Source of the DNA: Escherichia coli
Lineage (GTDB): Bacteria; Pseudomonadota; Gammaproteobacteria; Enterobacterales; Enterobacteriaceae
Reading direction: 5' to 3'
Assembly: GCA_021307345.1 (NCBI GenBank)
Contig: CP089930.1
Coordinates: 2,108,001 to 2,172,000, forward strand
Length of the DNA stretch: 64,000 nt
Each line of letters opens with the position of its first letter. The first letter of the stretch is position 1. Below are positions 20,266 to 36,625 of the stretch, piece by piece. The notes under the pieces were generated by a model. That model was not told where the DNA came from. It was given only the letters and a program-made list of their open reading frames with translations, and did not search any database. Made by a program: the position numbers and the translations under genes.

Positions 20266-20913
20266 ATGGGCGTAAGAGCGCAACAAAAAGAAAAAACCCG
20301 CCGTTCGCTGGTGGAAGCCGCATTTAGCCAATTAAGTGCTGAACGCAGCTTCGCCAGCCTGAGTTTGCGTGAAGTGGCGCGAGAAGCGGGCATTGCTCCC
20401 ACCTCTTTTTACCGGCATTTCCGCGACGTAGACGAACTTGGTCTGACCATGGTTGATGAGAGCGGTTTGATGCTGCGCCAACTCATGCGCCAGGCGCGTC
20501 AGCGTATTGCCAAAGGCGGGAGTGTGATCCGTACCTCGGTCTCCACATTTATGGAGTTCATCGGTAATAATCCGAACGCCTTCCGGTTATTATTGCGGGA
20601 ACGCTCCGGCACTTCCGCTGCGTTTCGTGCCGCCGTTGCGCGTGAAATTCAGCACTTCATTGCGGAACTTGCGGACTATCTGGAACTCGAAAACCACATG
20701 CCTCGTGCGTTTACTGAAGCGCAAGCCGAAGCAATGGTGACGATTGTCTTCAGTGCGGGTGCCGAGGCGTTGGACGTCGGCGTCGAACAACGTCGGCAAT
20801 TAGAAGAGCGACTGGTACTGCAACTGCGAATGATTTCGAAAGGGGCTTATTACTGGTATCGCCGTGAACAAGAGAAAACCGCAACTATTCCGGGAAATGT
20901 GAAGGACGAGTAA
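20266..20913 (+). CDS. fabR: FabR, TetR-type repressor of unsaturated fatty acid synthesis
   Basis: TetR-family repressor that controls fabB and fabA in response to membrane-lipid composition. I use the ATG at 20266 ([13 protein letters not shown], 215 residues): the TetR HTH begins right after it and AAGGA lies upstream at 20248-20252. In-frame ATGs at 20209 (234 residues) and 20170 add segments without family similarity; the 234-residue form was an older annotation. The HTH is at about residues 28-50 ([19 protein letters not shown]). Its stop overlaps the yijD start (TAATG), so they are co-transcribed. Confidence 0.93.
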
Positions 20914-21272
20914 TGAAACAAGCAAATCAAGATAGAGGTACGCTGCTGCTGGCGTTGGTTGCTGGCTTATCGATCAATGGTACGTTTGCGGCGCTGTTTA
21001 GCTCCATTGTGCCATTTTCTGTATTCCCGATTATTTCTCTGGTGCTGACGGTTTACTGCCTGCATCAACGTTATCTTAATCGCACCATGCCGGTAGGCTT
21101 GCCGGGGCTGGCTGCCGCCTGTTTTATTCTCGGTGTTCTGCTGTACAGCACTGTGGTTCGTGCGGAATATCCGGATATCGGTTCTAACTTCTTCCCGGCA
21201 GTGCTGTCCGTCATTATGGTGTTCTGGATTGGCGCGAAGATGCGTAACCGTAAGCAGGAAGTTGCTGAGTAA
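20913..21272 (+). CDS. yijD: YijD, inner-membrane protein (DUF1422)
   Basis: A 119-residue hydrophobic protein with about four membrane-spanning stretches (near residues 10-30, 35-50, 65-83 and 92-108) and a positively charged C-terminus. Its ATG overlaps the fabR TAA by one base, so it is translationally coupled to the repressor. No function is established; the constant linkage with fabR hints at a membrane-lipid role, which is inference. Confidence 0.9.
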
Positions 21273-21280
21273 TCAGTAAC

Positions 21281-21306
21281 ATGCCGGATGCTGGCGCATT
21301 CGGCAT
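21281..21306. terminator. Hairpin between convergent yijD and trmA
   Basis: ATGCCG at 21281 pairs with CGGCAT ending at 21306 around a short loop, followed on the plus strand by GGGTTTTAC. It probably ends yijD transcripts; the T-run is short, so strength is uncertain. Confidence 0.55.
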
Positions 21307-21311
21307 GGGTT

Positions 21312-22412
21312 TTACTTCGCCGTCAGTAACACGCCGCACTCCATATGGTGCGTGTAGGGGAACTGATCAAACAGAGCCAGACGTTCAACTTTGTGCGTCT
21401 GGCTTAATGTTTCCAGATTCTTGCATAACGTTTCCGGGTTGCAGGAGATGTACAAAATACGCGGATACGCCTGCACCATTTTCTCTGTTTCACTGTCCAG
21501 ACCGCTGCGCGGCGGATCGACAAAAATGGTTTCGCACTGATAACTCTTTAAATCGATCCCTTGCAGGCGGTTAAACTCGCGCACACCATTCATCGCCTGG
21601 GTAAACTCTTCCGCCGCCATACGAATAATTTGTACGTTATCAATATGGTTAGCAGCAATATTGTATTGCGCGGCAGCGACCGATGGCTTAGCGATTTCGG
21701 TAGCTAATACTCGATCAAAATTGCGCGCCAGAGCTAATGAAAAATTACCGTTGCCGCAGTACAGCTCCAGTAAATCGCCTTTTGAACCCTTGGTTACGTC
21801 CAGCGCCCATTCCAGCATCTGAATATTCATCGCCGCGTTCGGCTGAGTGAAGCTGTTCTCCACCTGACGGTAGATCATCTCTTTCCCTGCAACCGGCAGA
21901 CGTTCGTCGATGTAATCTTGATCCAACTCGATTTTGGTTTTTGTTGCCCGACCAATCAGATGCACATTCAGATTCTGCGCTCGCAGTGCATCGCGCAGGG
22001 CTTCTGCCTGCTGGCGCCACTCGTCATCCAGCTTTTTATGGTACAGCAGGGAAACCACCGCCTGATTGCTCAGCGTGGTGAGGTAATCAATCTGGAACAA
22101 CTTGTGGCGCAGAACGGGATTATTGCGCACACCCGCAATCATCGCGCCCATCAACTGGTTGATAAGTTCACTGGCGGCGGGGAAGCTATCCACGCGGATG
22201 CGGCTTTTGGTTTGTTGATCGAAAATGATGTGATACAGGTCATCGCCATCGTGCCAGATGCGGAACTCTGCACGCATCCGGTAATGACTGACCGGCGAGC
22301 GAAACACTTCCGGAACCAGGTCAGAAAACGGCGCCATCATACTTTGCAAACGTACCACTTTTTCGGCTAACTGCGCTTCATACTGTTCTGTTGGAAGGTG
22401 TTCGGGGGTCAT
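21312..22412 (-). CDS. trmA: TrmA, tRNA (uracil-54-C5)-methyltransferase
   Basis: SAM-dependent enzyme making ribothymidine 54 in tRNA (and a matching site in tmRNA). 366 residues, K-12 length. SAM-binding [15 protein letters not shown] and [10 protein letters not shown] motifs are visible, and the catalytic Cys324 lies in YISCNPETL. The C-terminal glutamate base lies in HHMECGVLL. Transcribed divergently from btuB. Confidence 0.95.
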   Translation of the reverse strand: MTPEHLPTEQYEAQLAEKVVRLQSMMAPFSDLVPEVFRSPVSHYRMRAEFRIWHDGDDLYHIIFDQQTKSRIRVDSFPAASELINQLMGAMIAGVRNNPVLRHKLFQIDYLTTLSNQAVVSLLYHKKLDDEWRQQAEALRDALRAQNLNVHLIGRATKTKIELDQDYIDERLPVAGKEMIYRQVENSFTQPNAAMNIQMLEWALDVTKGSKGDLLELYCGNGNFSLALARNFDRVLATEIAKPSVAAAQYNIAANHIDNVQIIRMAAEEFTQAMNGVREFNRLQGIDLKSYQCETIFVDPPRSGLDSETEKMVQAYPRILYISCNPETLCKNLETLSQTHKVERLALFDQFPYTHHMECGVLLTAK

Positions 22413-22504
22413 GATGTATCCTGAAAATGAAATGTACGCGGCGATTGTAGGGATTGCTCATCAGATGTCCAGATCTTGATAGATTCCTATTTGTGAGCTA
22501 CGTC

Positions 22505-22534
22505 TGGACAGCAACTTGTTACAACCTGTAGCAT
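22505..22534 (+). promoter_or_regulatory. Putative btuB promoter
   Basis: TGGACA at 22505-22510 and TAGCAT at 22529-22534 with an 18-bp spacer sit just before the 5' end of the btuB leader at 22541, whose first bases GCCGGTCCTG match the K-12 leader as I recall it. Confidence 0.55.
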
Positions 22535-22540
22535 CCACTC

Positions 22541-22781
22541 GCCGGTCCTGTGAGTTAATAGGGAATCCAGTGCGAATCTGGAGCTGACGCGCAGCGGTAA
22601 GGAAAGGTGCGATGATTGCGTAATGCGGACACTGCCATCCGGTGGGAAGTCATCATCTCTTTGTATCCTCAGATACCCCTCCAAGCCCGAAGACCTGCCG
22701 GCTAACGTCGCATCTGGTTCTCATCATCGCGTAATATTGGTGAAACCTGCGGCATCCTTCTTCTATTGTGGATGCTTTACA
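22541..22781 (+). promoter_or_regulatory. Cobalamin (B12) riboswitch of btuB
   Basis: The 241-nt leader matches the E. coli btuB riboswitch: GGGAATCCAGTGCGAATCTGG near the 5' part of the aptamer, and the conserved B12 box AGCCCGAAGACCTGCCGGC at about 22684-22702. Adenosylcobalamin binding closes the ribosome-binding region and lowers BtuB synthesis. The btuB frame happens to remain open through most of the aptamer, up to an ATG at 22623, but this is not coding. Confidence 0.94.
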
Positions 22782-24626
22782 ATGATTAAAAAAGCTTCGC
22801 TGCTGACGGCGTGTTCCGTCACAGCCTTTTCCGCTTGGGCACAGGATACCAGCCCGGATACTCTCGTTGTTACTGCTAACCGTTTTGAACAGCCGCGCAG
22901 CACTGTGCTTGCACCAACTACCGTTGTGACGCGTCAGGATATCGACCGCTGGCAATCAACCTCCGTCAATGATGTGTTGCGCCGTCTTCCGGGCGTGGAT
23001 ATCACCCAAAACGGCGGTTCAGGTCAGCTCTCTTCTATTTTTATTCGCGGTACAAATGCCAGTCATGTATTGGTGTTAATTGATGGTGTGCGCCTGAATC
23101 TGGCGGGGGTGAGTGGTTCTGCCGACCTTAGCCAGTTCCCTATTGCGCTTGTCCAGCGTGTTGAATATATCCGTGGGCCGCGTTCCGCCGTATATGGTTC
23201 CGATGCAATAGGCGGGGTGGTGAATATCATCACGACGCGCGATGAACCCGGAACGGAAATTTCAGCAGGGTGGGGAAGCAATAGTTATCAGAACTATGAT
23301 GTCTCTACGCAGCAACAACTGGGGGATAAGACACGAGTAACGTTGTTGGGCGATTATGCCCATACTCATGGTTATGATGTTGTCGCTTATGGCAATACCG
23401 GAACGCAAGCGCAGCCAGATAACGATGGTTTCTTAAGTAAAACGCTTTATGGCGCGCTGGAGCATAACTTTACTGATGCCTGGAGCGGCTTTGTGCGCGG
23501 CTATGGCTATGATAACCGTACCAATTATGACGCGTATTATTCTCCCGGCTCGCCGCTGCTCGATACTCGCAAACTCTATAGCCAAAGCTGGGATGCCGGG
23601 CTGCGCTATAACGGCGAACTGATTAAATCACAACTCATTACCAGCTATAGCCATAGCAAAGATTACAACTACGATCCCCATTATGGTCGTTATGATTCGT
23701 CCGCAACGCTTGATGAGATGAAGCAATACACCGTTCAGTGGGCAAACAATGTCATCGTTGGTCACGGTAGTATTGGTGCGGGTGTCGACTGGCAGAAACA
23801 GACTACGACGCCGGGTACAGGTTATGTTGAGGATGGATATGATCAACGTAATACCGGCATCTATCTGACCGGGTTGCAACAAGTCGGCGATTTTACCTTT
23901 GAAGGCGCAGCACGCAGCGACGATAACTCACAGTTTGGTCGTCATGGAACCTGGCAAACCAGCGTCGGTTGGGAATTCATCGAAGGTTATCGGTTTATCG
24001 CTTCTTATGGTACGTCGTACAAGGCACCTAATCTTGGGCAACTCTATGGCTTCTACGGTAATCCGGATCTGAACCCTGAGAAAAGCAAACAGTGGGAAGG
24101 GGCGTTTGAAGGCTTAACTGCTGGAGTGAACTGGCGTATTTCCGGATACCGTAACGATGTTAGTGACTTGATCGATTACGATGATCACACCCTCAAATAC
24201 TACAACGAAGGGAAAGCGCGGATTAAGGGCGTCGAGGCGACCGCCAATTTTGATACCGGACCGCTGACGCATACGGTGAGTTATGATTATGTCGATGCGC
24301 GTAACGCGATTACCGACACGCCGTTGCTACGTCGCGCTAAACAGCAGGTGAAATATCAGCTCGACTGGCAACTGTATGACTTCGACTGGGGTATTACTTA
24401 TCAGTATTTAGGCACTCGCTATGATAAGGATTACTCATCTTATCCTTATCAAACCGTTAAAATGGGCGGTGTGAGCTTGTGGGATCTTGCGGTTGCGTAT
24501 CCGGTCACCTCTCATCTGACTGTTCGTGGTAAAATAGCCAACTTGTTCGACAAAGATTACGAGACAGTCTATGGCTACCAAACTGCAGGACGGGAATACA
24601 CCTTGTCTGGCAGCTACACCTTCTGA
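22782..24626 (+). CDS. btuB: BtuB, TonB-dependent vitamin B12 outer-membrane receptor
   Basis: A 22-strand outer-membrane barrel that imports cobalamins with TonB energy and also binds colicins E and phage BF23. The start at 22782 (MIKKASLL) gives 614 residues. A Sec signal of 20 residues ends AWA before Gln21, followed by the TonB box DTLVVTA (about 26-32), the plug domain to about residue 150 and the barrel ending in a C-terminal Phe. Expression is set by the upstream riboswitch. The last 56 bp overlap murI in another frame. Confidence 0.96.
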   Translation: MIKKASLLTACSVTAFSAWAQDTSPDTLVVTANRFEQPRSTVLAPTTVVTRQDIDRWQSTSVNDVLRRLPGVDITQNGGSGQLSSIFIRGTNASHVLVLIDGVRLNLAGVSGSADLSQFPIALVQRVEYIRGPRSAVYGSDAIGGVVNIITTRDEPGTEISAGWGSNSYQNYDVSTQQQLGDKTRVTLLGDYAHTHGYDVVAYGNTGTQAQPDNDGFLSKTLYGALEHNFTDAWSGFVRGYGYDNRTNYDAYYSPGSPLLDTRKLYSQSWDAGLRYNGELIKSQLITSYSHSKDYNYDPHYGRYDSSATLDEMKQYTVQWANNVIVGHGSIGAGVDWQKQTTTPGTGYVEDGYDQRNTGIYLTGLQQVGDFTFEGAARSDDNSQFGRHGTWQTSVGWEFIEGYRFIASYGTSYKAPNLGQLYGFYGNPDLNPEKSKQWEGAFEGLTAGVNWRISGYRNDVSDLIDYDDHTLKYYNEGKARIKGVEATANFDTGPLTHTVSYDYVDARNAITDTPLLRRAKQQVKYQLDWQLYDFDWGITYQYLGTRYDKDYSSYPYQTVKMGGVSLWDLAVAYPVTSHLTVRGKIANLFDKDYETVYGYQTAGREYTLSGSYTF

Positions 24627-25428
24627 ACCACGTCCCACCGTGCTGGTGTTTGACTCCGGCGTCGGTGGGCTGTCGGTCTATGACGAGATCCGGCGTCTCT
24701 TACCGGATCTCCATTACATTTATGCTTTCGATAATGTTGCTTTCCCGTATGGCGAAAAAAGCGAAGCGTTTATTGTTGAGCGCGTAGTGGAAATTGTCAC
24801 TGCGGTGCAAGAGCATTATCCCCTTGCGCTGGCTGTGGTGGCCTGCAACACCGCCAGCACCGTTTCGCTTCCTGCATTACGCGAAAAGTTTGACTTCCCG
24901 GTTGTCGGTGTCGTGCCGGCGATTAAACCCGCAGCGCGTCTGACCGCTAATGGCATTGTTGGATTGCTGGCAACTCGCGGAACAGTTAAACGTTCTTATA
25001 CCCATGAACTGATTGCGCGTTTCGCCAATGAATGTCAGATAGAAATGCTCGGATCGGCAGAGATGGTTGAGCTGGCTGAAGCGAAACTGCATGGCGACGA
25101 AGTTTCTCTGGATGCGCTAAAGCGTATCTTGCGTCCGTGGTTAAGAATGAAAGAGCCACCAGATACTGTTGTTCTGGGGTGTACTCATTTCCCTCTATTA
25201 CGAGAAGAACTGTTACAGGTGCTACCAGAGGGAACACGGCTGGTAGATTCTGGCGCAGCAATTGCCCGCCGAACAGCCTGGTTGTTAGAACATGAAGCCC
25301 CGGATGCAAAATCTGCCGATGCGAATGTTGCCTTTTGTATGGCAATGACGCCGGAAGCAGAACAATTATTGCCCGTTTTACAGCGTTACGGTTTCAAAAC
25401 GCTCGAAAAACTGGCAGTTTCAGGCTGA
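24571..25428 (+). CDS. murI: MurI, glutamate racemase
   Basis: Makes D-glutamate for peptidoglycan. 285 residues with the roughly 20-residue N-terminal extension (MATKLQDG...) typical of enterobacterial MurI, which needs UDP-MurNAc-L-Ala as activator. Catalytic cysteines lie in ACNTAST (about 92) and GCTHFPLL (about 204), with FDSGVGG near residue 27. The start lies 56 bp inside btuB, as in K-12. The rRNA operon promoter P1 begins about 45 bp after its stop. Confidence 0.96.
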   Translation: MATKLQDGNTPCLAATPSEPRPTVLVFDSGVGGLSVYDEIRRLLPDLHYIYAFDNVAFPYGEKSEAFIVERVVEIVTAVQEHYPLALAVVACNTASTVSLPALREKFDFPVVGVVPAIKPAARLTANGIVGLLATRGTVKRSYTHELIARFANECQIEMLGSAEMVELAEAKLHGDEVSLDALKRILRPWLRMKEPPDTVVLGCTHFPLLREELLQVLPEGTRLVDSGAAIARRTAWLLEHEAPDAKSADANVAFCMAMTPEAEQLLPVLQRYGFKTLEKLAVSG

Positions 25429-25473
25429 TTTGGTTGAATGTTGCGCATTCGGAAAATTATTTTAAATTTCCTC

Positions 25474-25501
25474 TTGTCAGCTCAGAATAACTCCCTATAA
25501 T
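25474..25501 (+). promoter_or_regulatory. rRNA operon promoter P1 with UP element
   Basis: TTGTCA (25474-25479) and TATAAT (25496-25501) with the 16-bp spacer typical of rrn P1, preceded by an A/T-rich UP element (about 25451-25470) and followed by the GC-rich discriminator GCGCCAC that confers stringent and NTP control. Confidence 0.92.
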
Positions 25502-25590
25502 GCGCCACCACTGACACGGAACAACGGCAAACACGCCGCCGGGTCAGCGGGATTCTCCTGAGAATCTCAACAGAGAAAAGCAAAAAATGC

Positions 25591-25618
25591 TTGACTCTGT
25601 AGCGGGAAAGCGTATTAT
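25591..25618 (+). promoter_or_regulatory. rRNA operon promoter P2
   Basis: TTGACT (25591-25596) and TATTAT (25613-25618), 16 bp apart, about 117 bp after P1, in the usual tandem arrangement. Confidence 0.9.
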
Positions 25619-25655
25619 GCACACCCCGCGCCGCTGAGAAAAAGCGAAGCGGCAC

Positions 25656-25667
25656 TGCTCTTTAACA
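25656..25667 (+). promoter_or_regulatory. rrn boxA antitermination site (leader)
   Basis: TGCTCTTTAACA matches the NusB/S10-binding boxA, between P2 and the 16S gene. A second copy, TGCTCTTTAAAA, is in the 16S-23S spacer at 27575-27586. Confidence 0.9.
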
Positions 25668-25799
25668 ATTTATCAGACAATCTGTGTGGGCACTCGAAGA
25701 TACGGATTCTTAACGTCGCAAGACGAAAAATGAATACCAAGTCTCAAGAGTGAACACGTAATTCATTACGAAGTTTAATTCTTTGAGCATCAAACTTTT

Positions 25800-27341
<1,542 letters not shown>

Positions 27342-27426
27342 CCTTAAAGAAACGTACTTTGAAGTGCTCACACAGATTGTCTGATAGAAAGTGAAAAGCA
27401 AGGCGTCTTGCGAAGCAGACTGATAC

Positions 27427-27501
27427 GTCCCCTTCGTCTAGAGGCCCAGGACACCGCCCTTTCACGGCGGTAACAGGGGTTCGAATCCCTAGGGGACGCC
27501 A
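27427..27501 (+). tRNA. gltT: tRNA-Glu (anticodon TTC) in the rRNA spacer, one base short in the T stem
   Basis: Acceptor GTCCCCT/AGGGGAC, anticodon TTC at 27461-27463 and encoded CCA. The gene is 75 nt rather than 76: the T arm reads AGGGG-TTCGAAT-CCCT, so the 5' side has four G but the 3' side only three C, leaving a mismatched or bulged T stem. Either this copy carries a real one-base deletion, or the base was lost in consensus. The neighbouring 23S gene shows the same kind of lesion, which favours the second. Confidence 0.93.
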
Positions 27502-27692
27502 CTTGCTGGTTTGTGAGTGAAAGTCACCTGCCTTAATATCTCAAAACTCATCTTCGGGTGATGTTTGAGATATTTGCTCTTTAAAAATCTGGATCAAGCT
27601 GAAAATTGAAACACTGAACAACGAAAGTTGTTCGTGAGTCTCTCAAATTTTCGCAACACGATGGTGTTTTACGAAACATCTTCGGGTTGTGA

Positions 27693-30590
<2,898 letters not shown>

Positions 30591-30687
30591 ACAACGCCGA
30601 AGCTGTTTTGGCGGATGAGAGAAGATTTTCAGCCTGATACAGATTAAATCGACATGTTGAAGAACGACGTGTTGATAAAACAGAATT

Positions 30688-30807
30688 TGCCTGGCGGCCG
30701 TAGCGCGGTGGTCCCACCTGACCCCATGCCGAACTCAGAAGTGAAACGCCGTAGCGCCGATGGTAGTGTGGGGTCTCCCCATGCGAGAGTAGGGAACTGC
30801 CAGGCAT
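30688..30807 (+). rRNA. rrfB: 5S ribosomal RNA (rrfB position)
   Basis: 120 nt from TGCCTGGCGGCCGTAGCG to AACTGCCAGGCAT, with complementary ends and the standard E. coli sequence. Only one 5S gene is present. It lies 97 bp after the 23S gene. Confidence 0.97.
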
Positions 30808-30821
30808 CAGATAAAGCGAAA

Positions 30822-30846
30822 GGCCATCCGCAAGGATGGCTTTTTT
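30822..30846 (+). terminator. rRNA operon terminator
   Basis: Stem GCCATCC/GGATGGC with a GCAA tetraloop, followed by TTTTTT. It occupies the place of rrnB T1 but is a different hairpin from the K-12 rrnB T1 I remember (GGCTCAGTCGAAAGACTGGG). Confidence 0.9.
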
Positions 30847-30939
30847 GCGTTTCTACAAACTCTTCCTGTCATCATATCTACAAGCCATCCCCCCGCAGAT
30901 ACGGTAAACTAGCCTCGTTTTTGTATCAGGAAAGCAGCT

Positions 30940-31968
30940 ATGAACCACTCCTTAAAACCCTGGAACACATTTGGCATTGATCATAATGCTCAGCACATTG
31001 TATGTGCCGAAGACGAACAACAACTACTCAATGCCTGGCAGCATGCAACCGCAGAAGGACAACCCGTTCTTATCCTGGGTGAAGGAAGTAATGTACTTTT
31101 TCTGGAAGACTATCGCGGCACGGTGATCATCAACCGGATCAAAGGTATCGAAATTCATGATGAACCTGATGCGTGGTATTTACATGTAGGAGCCGGAGAA
31201 AACTGGCATCGCCTGGTAAAATACACTTTGCAGGAAGGTATGCCTGGTCTGGAAAATCTGGCATTAATTCCTGGTTGTGTCGGCTCATCACCTATCCAGA
31301 ATATTGGTGCTTATGGCGTAGAATTACAGCGCGTTTGCGATTACGTTGACTGCGTTGAGCTAACGACAGGCAAGCAAGTGCGCTTAACTGCCAAAGAGTG
31401 CCGTTTTGGCTATCGCGACAGTATTTTTAAGCATGAATATCAGGACCGCTTCGCCATTGTTGCTGTAGGTCTGCGTCTGCCAAAAGAGTGGCAACCTGTA
31501 CTGACTTACGGTGACTTAACTCGTCTGGAGCCTTCAACAGTAACGCCACAGCAAGTATTTGATGCGGTGTGCCATATGAGAACTACAAAGCTGCCCGATC
31601 CAAAAGTGAACGGCAATGCTGGTAGTTTCTTCAAAAATCCTGTTGTATCTGTGGAAACGGCTAACGCGTTGTTGGCACAATTTCCAACGGCACCGAATTA
31701 CCCTCAGGCGGATGGTTCAGTAAAACTGGCTGCTGGCTGGCTCATCGATCAGTGTCAGCTAAAAGGGACGCAAATGGGTGGGGCTGCGGTACACCGTCAA
31801 CAGGCGTTAGTTCTCGTCAATGAAGGCAATGCAAAAAGCGAAGATGTCGTGCAACTGGCACATCATGTAAGACAGAAAGTTGGTGAAAAATTTAATGTCT
31901 GGCTTGAGCCCGAAGTTCGCTTTATTGGTGCATCAGGTGAAGTTAGCGCAGTGGAGACGATTTCATGA
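30940..31968 (+). CDS. murB: MurB, UDP-N-acetylenolpyruvoylglucosamine reductase
   Basis: FAD enzyme that reduces UDP-GlcNAc-enolpyruvate to UDP-MurNAc in the cytoplasm. 342 residues, the length of type I MurB. Visible are the FAD-binding [11 protein letters not shown], the substrate region [18 protein letters not shown], the catalytic serine in [11 protein letters not shown] and a C-terminal glutamate in [10 protein letters not shown]. The stop overlaps the birA start (ATGA), coupling the two. Confidence 0.96.
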   Translation: MNHSLKPWNTFGIDHNAQHIVCAEDEQQLLNAWQHATAEGQPVLILGEGSNVLFLEDYRGTVIINRIKGIEIHDEPDAWYLHVGAGENWHRLVKYTLQEGMPGLENLALIPGCVGSSPIQNIGAYGVELQRVCDYVDCVELTTGKQVRLTAKECRFGYRDSIFKHEYQDRFAIVAVGLRLPKEWQPVLTYGDLTRLEPSTVTPQQVFDAVCHMRTTKLPDPKVNGNAGSFFKNPVVSVETANALLAQFPTAPNYPQADGSVKLAAGWLIDQCQLKGTQMGGAAVHRQQALVLVNEGNAKSEDVVQLAHHVRQKVGEKFNVWLEPEVRFIGASGEVSAVETIS

Positions 31969-32927
31969 AGGATAATACCGTTCCACTGAAATTAATCACG
32001 CTGTTAGCGAATGGCGAATTTCACTCTGGCGAGCAGCTGGGTGAAACGTTAGGAATGAGCCGGGCGGCCATTAATAAACACATTCAAACACTGCGTGACT
32101 GGGGCGTTGATGTCTTTACCGTTCCGGGTAAAGGATACAGCCTGCCTGAGCCCATTCAGTTACTTAATGCTGAACAGATATTGAGTCAGCTGGATGGCGG
32201 TAGTGTAGCCGTGCTGCCAGTAATTGACTCCACTAATCAGTACCTTCTTGATCGTATCGAAGAGCTTAAATCGGGCGATGCCTGCGTCGCAGAATATCAG
32301 CAGGCAGGCCGTGGTCGCCGTGGTCGAAAATGGTTTTCGCCTTTTGGCGCAAACTTATATTTGTCGATGTTCTGGCGTCTGGAACAAGGCCCGGCTGCGG
32401 CAATTGGTTTAAGTCTGGTTATCGGTATCGTGATGGCGGAAGTATTACGCAAGCTGGGTGCAGATAAAGTTCGCGTTAAATGGCCTAATGACCTCTATCT
32501 ACAGGATCGCAAGCTGGCAGGCATTCTTGTGGAGCTGACTGGCAAAACCGGCGATGCAGCGCAAATAGTCATTGGCGCCGGGATCAACATGGCAATGCGT
32601 CGTGTTGAAGAGAGTGTCGTTAACCAGGGATGGATCACATTGCAGGAAGCAGGGATCAATCTTGATCGTAATACGTTGGCGGCCATGCTAATACGTGAAT
32701 TACGCGCGGCGCTGGAACTCTTCGAGCAAGAAGGATTGGCACCTTATCTTTCGCGTTGGGAAAAGCTGGATAATTTTATTAATCGCCCAGTGAAACTTAT
32801 CATTGGTGATAAAGAAATATTTGGTATTTCACGCGGAATAGACAAACAGGGCGCTTTATTGCTTGAGCAGGACGGAATAATAAAACCCTGGATGGGTGGT
32901 GAAATATCCCTACGTAGCGCAGAATAA
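31965..32927 (+). CDS. birA: BirA, biotin-protein ligase and bio operon repressor
   Basis: Bifunctional: activates biotin to biotinyl-AMP, attaches it to the acetyl-CoA carboxylase carrier protein, and represses bioABFCD as the holo-dimer. 320 residues: N-terminal winged HTH ([19 protein letters not shown], about 22-40), central ligase domain with the biotinoyl-AMP loop GRGRRGRKW (about 115-123) and KWPNDLY, then an SH3-like C-terminal domain. K-12 has one more C-terminal lysine; here a TAA follows ...RSAE. The start overlaps the murB stop. Confidence 0.96.
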   Translation: MKDNTVPLKLITLLANGEFHSGEQLGETLGMSRAAINKHIQTLRDWGVDVFTVPGKGYSLPEPIQLLNAEQILSQLDGGSVAVLPVIDSTNQYLLDRIEELKSGDACVAEYQQAGRGRRGRKWFSPFGANLYLSMFWRLEQGPAAAIGLSLVIGIVMAEVLRKLGADKVRVKWPNDLYLQDRKLAGILVELTGKTGDAAQIVIGAGINMAMRRVEESVVNQGWITLQEAGINLDRNTLAAMLIRELRAALELFEQEGLAPYLSRWEKLDNFINRPVKLIIGDKEIFGISRGIDKQGALLLEQDGIIKPWMGGEISLRSAE

Positions 32928-32958
32928 TAAATAAGGGGAGCATTAGCTCCCCTGTAAA

Positions 32959-33909
32959 TTATTTGCGTAATCTGACTTCTTCTACCGCATGATTAGCACT
33001 TTTCGTCAGGATTAAACTGGCTCGCTCGCGAGTAGGTAGAATATTTTGCTTTAAGTTCAGCCAGTTGATCTCTTTCCACAACGTCATGGCAGTCTTAATA
33101 GCTTCTTCTTTAGTTAATTTCGCGTAGTTATGGAAATAGGAATCCGGGTCTGTAAAAGCCCCTTCGCGGAATTTCAGAAAACGGTTGATATACCACGTCT
33201 GAAGTAAGTCTTCCGGTGCATCAACATATATCGAAAAATCGACGAAATCAGAAACAAATACATGATGTGGGTCGTGCGGATAATCCATCCCACTCTGTAG
33301 GACATTTAACCCTTCAAGGATTAAAATATCAGGCTGAACAACGGTTTTATCACCATTTGGGATTACATCATAAATAAGATGCGAGTAAACCGGTGCCGTA
33401 ACGTTTGGTACACCCGATTTGAGATCGGAAACAAACTTCACCAGACGATGCATATCATACGATTCCGGGAAGCCTTTCTTTTTCATCAACCCGCGTTCTT
33501 TAAGCACTTTGTTGGGATGAAGAAAACCATCGGTAGTGATCAGTTCAACACGACGATGTTCCGGCCAACGGCTTAATAGTGCCTGTAATACACGGGCGGT
33601 TGTACTTTTCCCTACAGCTACACTGCCTGCGATGCTGATAATGTAAGGAATGCGTTGTCCGTTAGTGCCAAGAAACTGTTCCAGAACTGCCTGACGGCGC
33701 AGATTCGAGCTTATATAGAAGTTCAGCAAACGCGACAAAGGCAAATAGATCTCGGCAACTTCTTCTAACGAGAGATCTTCATTTATACCTTTGAGACGGG
33801 CGATCTCATCTTCCGATAACGTCATCGGTACGGAATCACGCAGAGCTGCCCACTGGTTGCGGTCAAACTGTAGGTAAGGCGTCATTAACGTTTGCTCTTT
33901 TATACTCAT
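32959..33909 (-). CDS. coaA: CoaA, pantothenate kinase (type I)
   Basis: First, rate-limiting step of CoA synthesis: phosphorylation of pantothenate, feedback-inhibited by CoA. I use the ATG at 33909 ([12 protein letters not shown]), giving the 316-residue form; the frame extends to 34065, but those residues show no family similarity. The P-loop GSVAVGKST is at residues 95-103, and TTDGFLHPN and YDMHRLV substrate motifs follow. Convergent with birA, 31 bp apart. Confidence 0.95.
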   Translation of the reverse strand: MSIKEQTLMTPYLQFDRNQWAALRDSVPMTLSEDEIARLKGINEDLSLEEVAEIYLPLSRLLNFYISSNLRRQAVLEQFLGTNGQRIPYIISIAGSVAVGKSTTARVLQALLSRWPEHRRVELITTDGFLHPNKVLKERGLMKKKGFPESYDMHRLVKFVSDLKSGVPNVTAPVYSHLIYDVIPNGDKTVVQPDILILEGLNVLQSGMDYPHDPHHVFVSDFVDFSIYVDAPEDLLQTWYINRFLKFREGAFTDPDSYFHNYAKLTKEEAIKTAMTLWKEINWLNLKQNILPTRERASLILTKSANHAVEEVRLRK

Positions 33910-34227
33910 AAGCATGTTTCTGACGGTCATAGCTCTATCGGCAAAGCGATATTTGCCATGGCGCGTCACAGTTCTGTTGAATGGGTTAATGGGCAGGAGG
34001 GTAACACCAGATGGGGAGGAATAATAAGAAAAAATCGCTTCCGGGAAGCTATCGGTGAAAAGCAATGTGACAGATATTCCATCTGATAAAAAGAATGGTG
34101 TTTTAACTGGCGCATATTGTTAAGCAGAACAATGCTGAAAAAATGTGCTAATCTGCTCATTGTTCGACTGTTTCTTCACCGAATTGTTTAAAATCTGACC
34201 AACAAAAAAAATTATGCAATTTTTTAG

Positions 34228-34256
34228 TTGCATGAGCTCGCATGTCTCCATAGAAT
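34228..34256 (+). promoter_or_regulatory. Promoter of thrU-tyrU-glyT-thrT-tufB
   Basis: TTGCAT (34228-34233) and TAGAAT (34251-34256), 17 bp apart, with a GC-rich GCGCGCT discriminator typical of stringently controlled stable-RNA promoters, 14 bp before thrU. The 33910-34227 part upstream of it holds the coaA upstream region and A/T-rich DNA; no gene is evident. Confidence 0.88.
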
Positions 34257-34270
34257 GCGCGCTACTTGAT

Positions 34271-34346
<76 letters not shown>

Positions 34347-34354
34347 TCAAGTCC

Positions 34355-34439
<85 letters not shown>

Positions 34440-34555
34440 ATTTCGGCCACGCGATGGCGTAGCCCGAGACGATAAGTTCGCTTACCGGCTCGAATAAAGA
34501 GAGCTTCTCTCGATATTCAGTGCAGAATGAAAATCAGGTAGCCGAGTTCCAGGAT

Positions 34556-34630
<75 letters not shown>

Positions 34631-34636
34631 AGATGT

Positions 34637-34712
34637 GCTGATATAGCTCAGTTGGTAGAGCGCACCCTTGGTAAGGGTGAGGTCGGCAGTTCGAATCTGC
34701 CTATCAGCACCA
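34637..34712 (+). tRNA. thrT: tRNA-Thr (anticodon GGT)
   Basis: 76 nt with acceptor GCTGATA/TATCAGC, anticodon GGT at 34670-34672 and encoded CCA. Last tRNA before tufB, 114 bp upstream of its start. Confidence 0.97.
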
Positions 34713-34790
34713 CTTCTTTTCTCCTTCCTGTTTTTTCCTTCTGTTTATTGCATTCAACAAGTCGGGCATGTTGCCTGGTTGATGTGGTGA

Positions 34791-36011
<1,221 letters not shown>

Positions 36012-36045
36012 TTGCCGATAACATTTGACGCAATGCGCAATAAAA

Positions 36046-36068
36046 GGGCATCATTTGATGCCCTTTTT
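36046..36068 (+). terminator. tufB terminator
   Basis: GGGCATCA/TGATGCCC stem with a TT loop followed by TTTTT, 34 bp after the tufB stop. Confidence 0.92.
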
Positions 36069-36125
36069 GCACGCTTTCGTACCAGAACCTGGCTCATCAG
36101 TGATTTTCTTTGTCATAATCATTGC

Positions 36126-36154
36126 TGAGACAGGCTCTGTTGAGGGCGTATAAT
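36126..36154 (+). promoter_or_regulatory. Putative secE-nusG promoter
   Basis: A perfect TATAAT (36149-36154) with a poor -35 TGAGAC 17 bp upstream, 87 bp before secE. No other good candidate is seen in the tufB-secE gap. Confidence 0.55.
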
Positions 36155-36240
36155 CCGAAAAGCGAATACGCGTTTCGATTTGGTTTGCCTCGCTATCGCG
36201 GGGTGAAAATGTTTGTAGAATACTTCTGACAGGTTGGTTT

Positions 36241-36624
36241 ATGAGTGCGAATACCGAAGCTCAAGGAAGCGGGCGCGGCCTGGAAGCGATGAAGTGGGTC
36301 GTTGTGGTGGCATTGCTCCTGGTGGCAATCGTCGGCAACTACCTTTATCGCGACATTATGCTGCCGCTGCGTGCGCTGGCCGTAGTAATTCTGATTGCTG
36401 CAGCGGGTGGTGTCGCGCTGTTAACGACAAAAGGTAAAGCAACCGTTGCTTTTGCCCGTGAAGCGCGTACCGAAGTCCGTAAGGTCATTTGGCCGACTCG
36501 CCAGGAAACATTGCACACCACGCTGATTGTGGCTGCGGTTACCGCAGTAATGTCACTGATCCTGTGGGGACTGGATGGTATTCTGGTTCGCCTGGTATCC
36601 TTTATCACTGGCCTGAGGTTCTGA
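36241..36624 (+). CDS. secE: SecE, protein translocase subunit
   Basis: Essential SecYEG subunit that clamps SecY in the inner membrane. 127 residues with three hydrophobic segments (about 19-36, 45-63 and 93-115), the enterobacterial three-helix form. The conserved amphipathic part [17 protein letters not shown] precedes the last helix. One base separates it from nusG, so they are co-expressed. Confidence 0.97.
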
Positions 36625-36625
36625 G

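Noticed and set aside
22623-22781. 53-codon in-frame extension of btuB through the riboswitch
   Set aside because: The sequence is the conserved B12 aptamer; the known signal peptide starts at 22782.
32915-32930. birA truncation
   Set aside because: Only the final lysine codon of the K-12 protein is missing; all domains are intact, so it is a normal allele.
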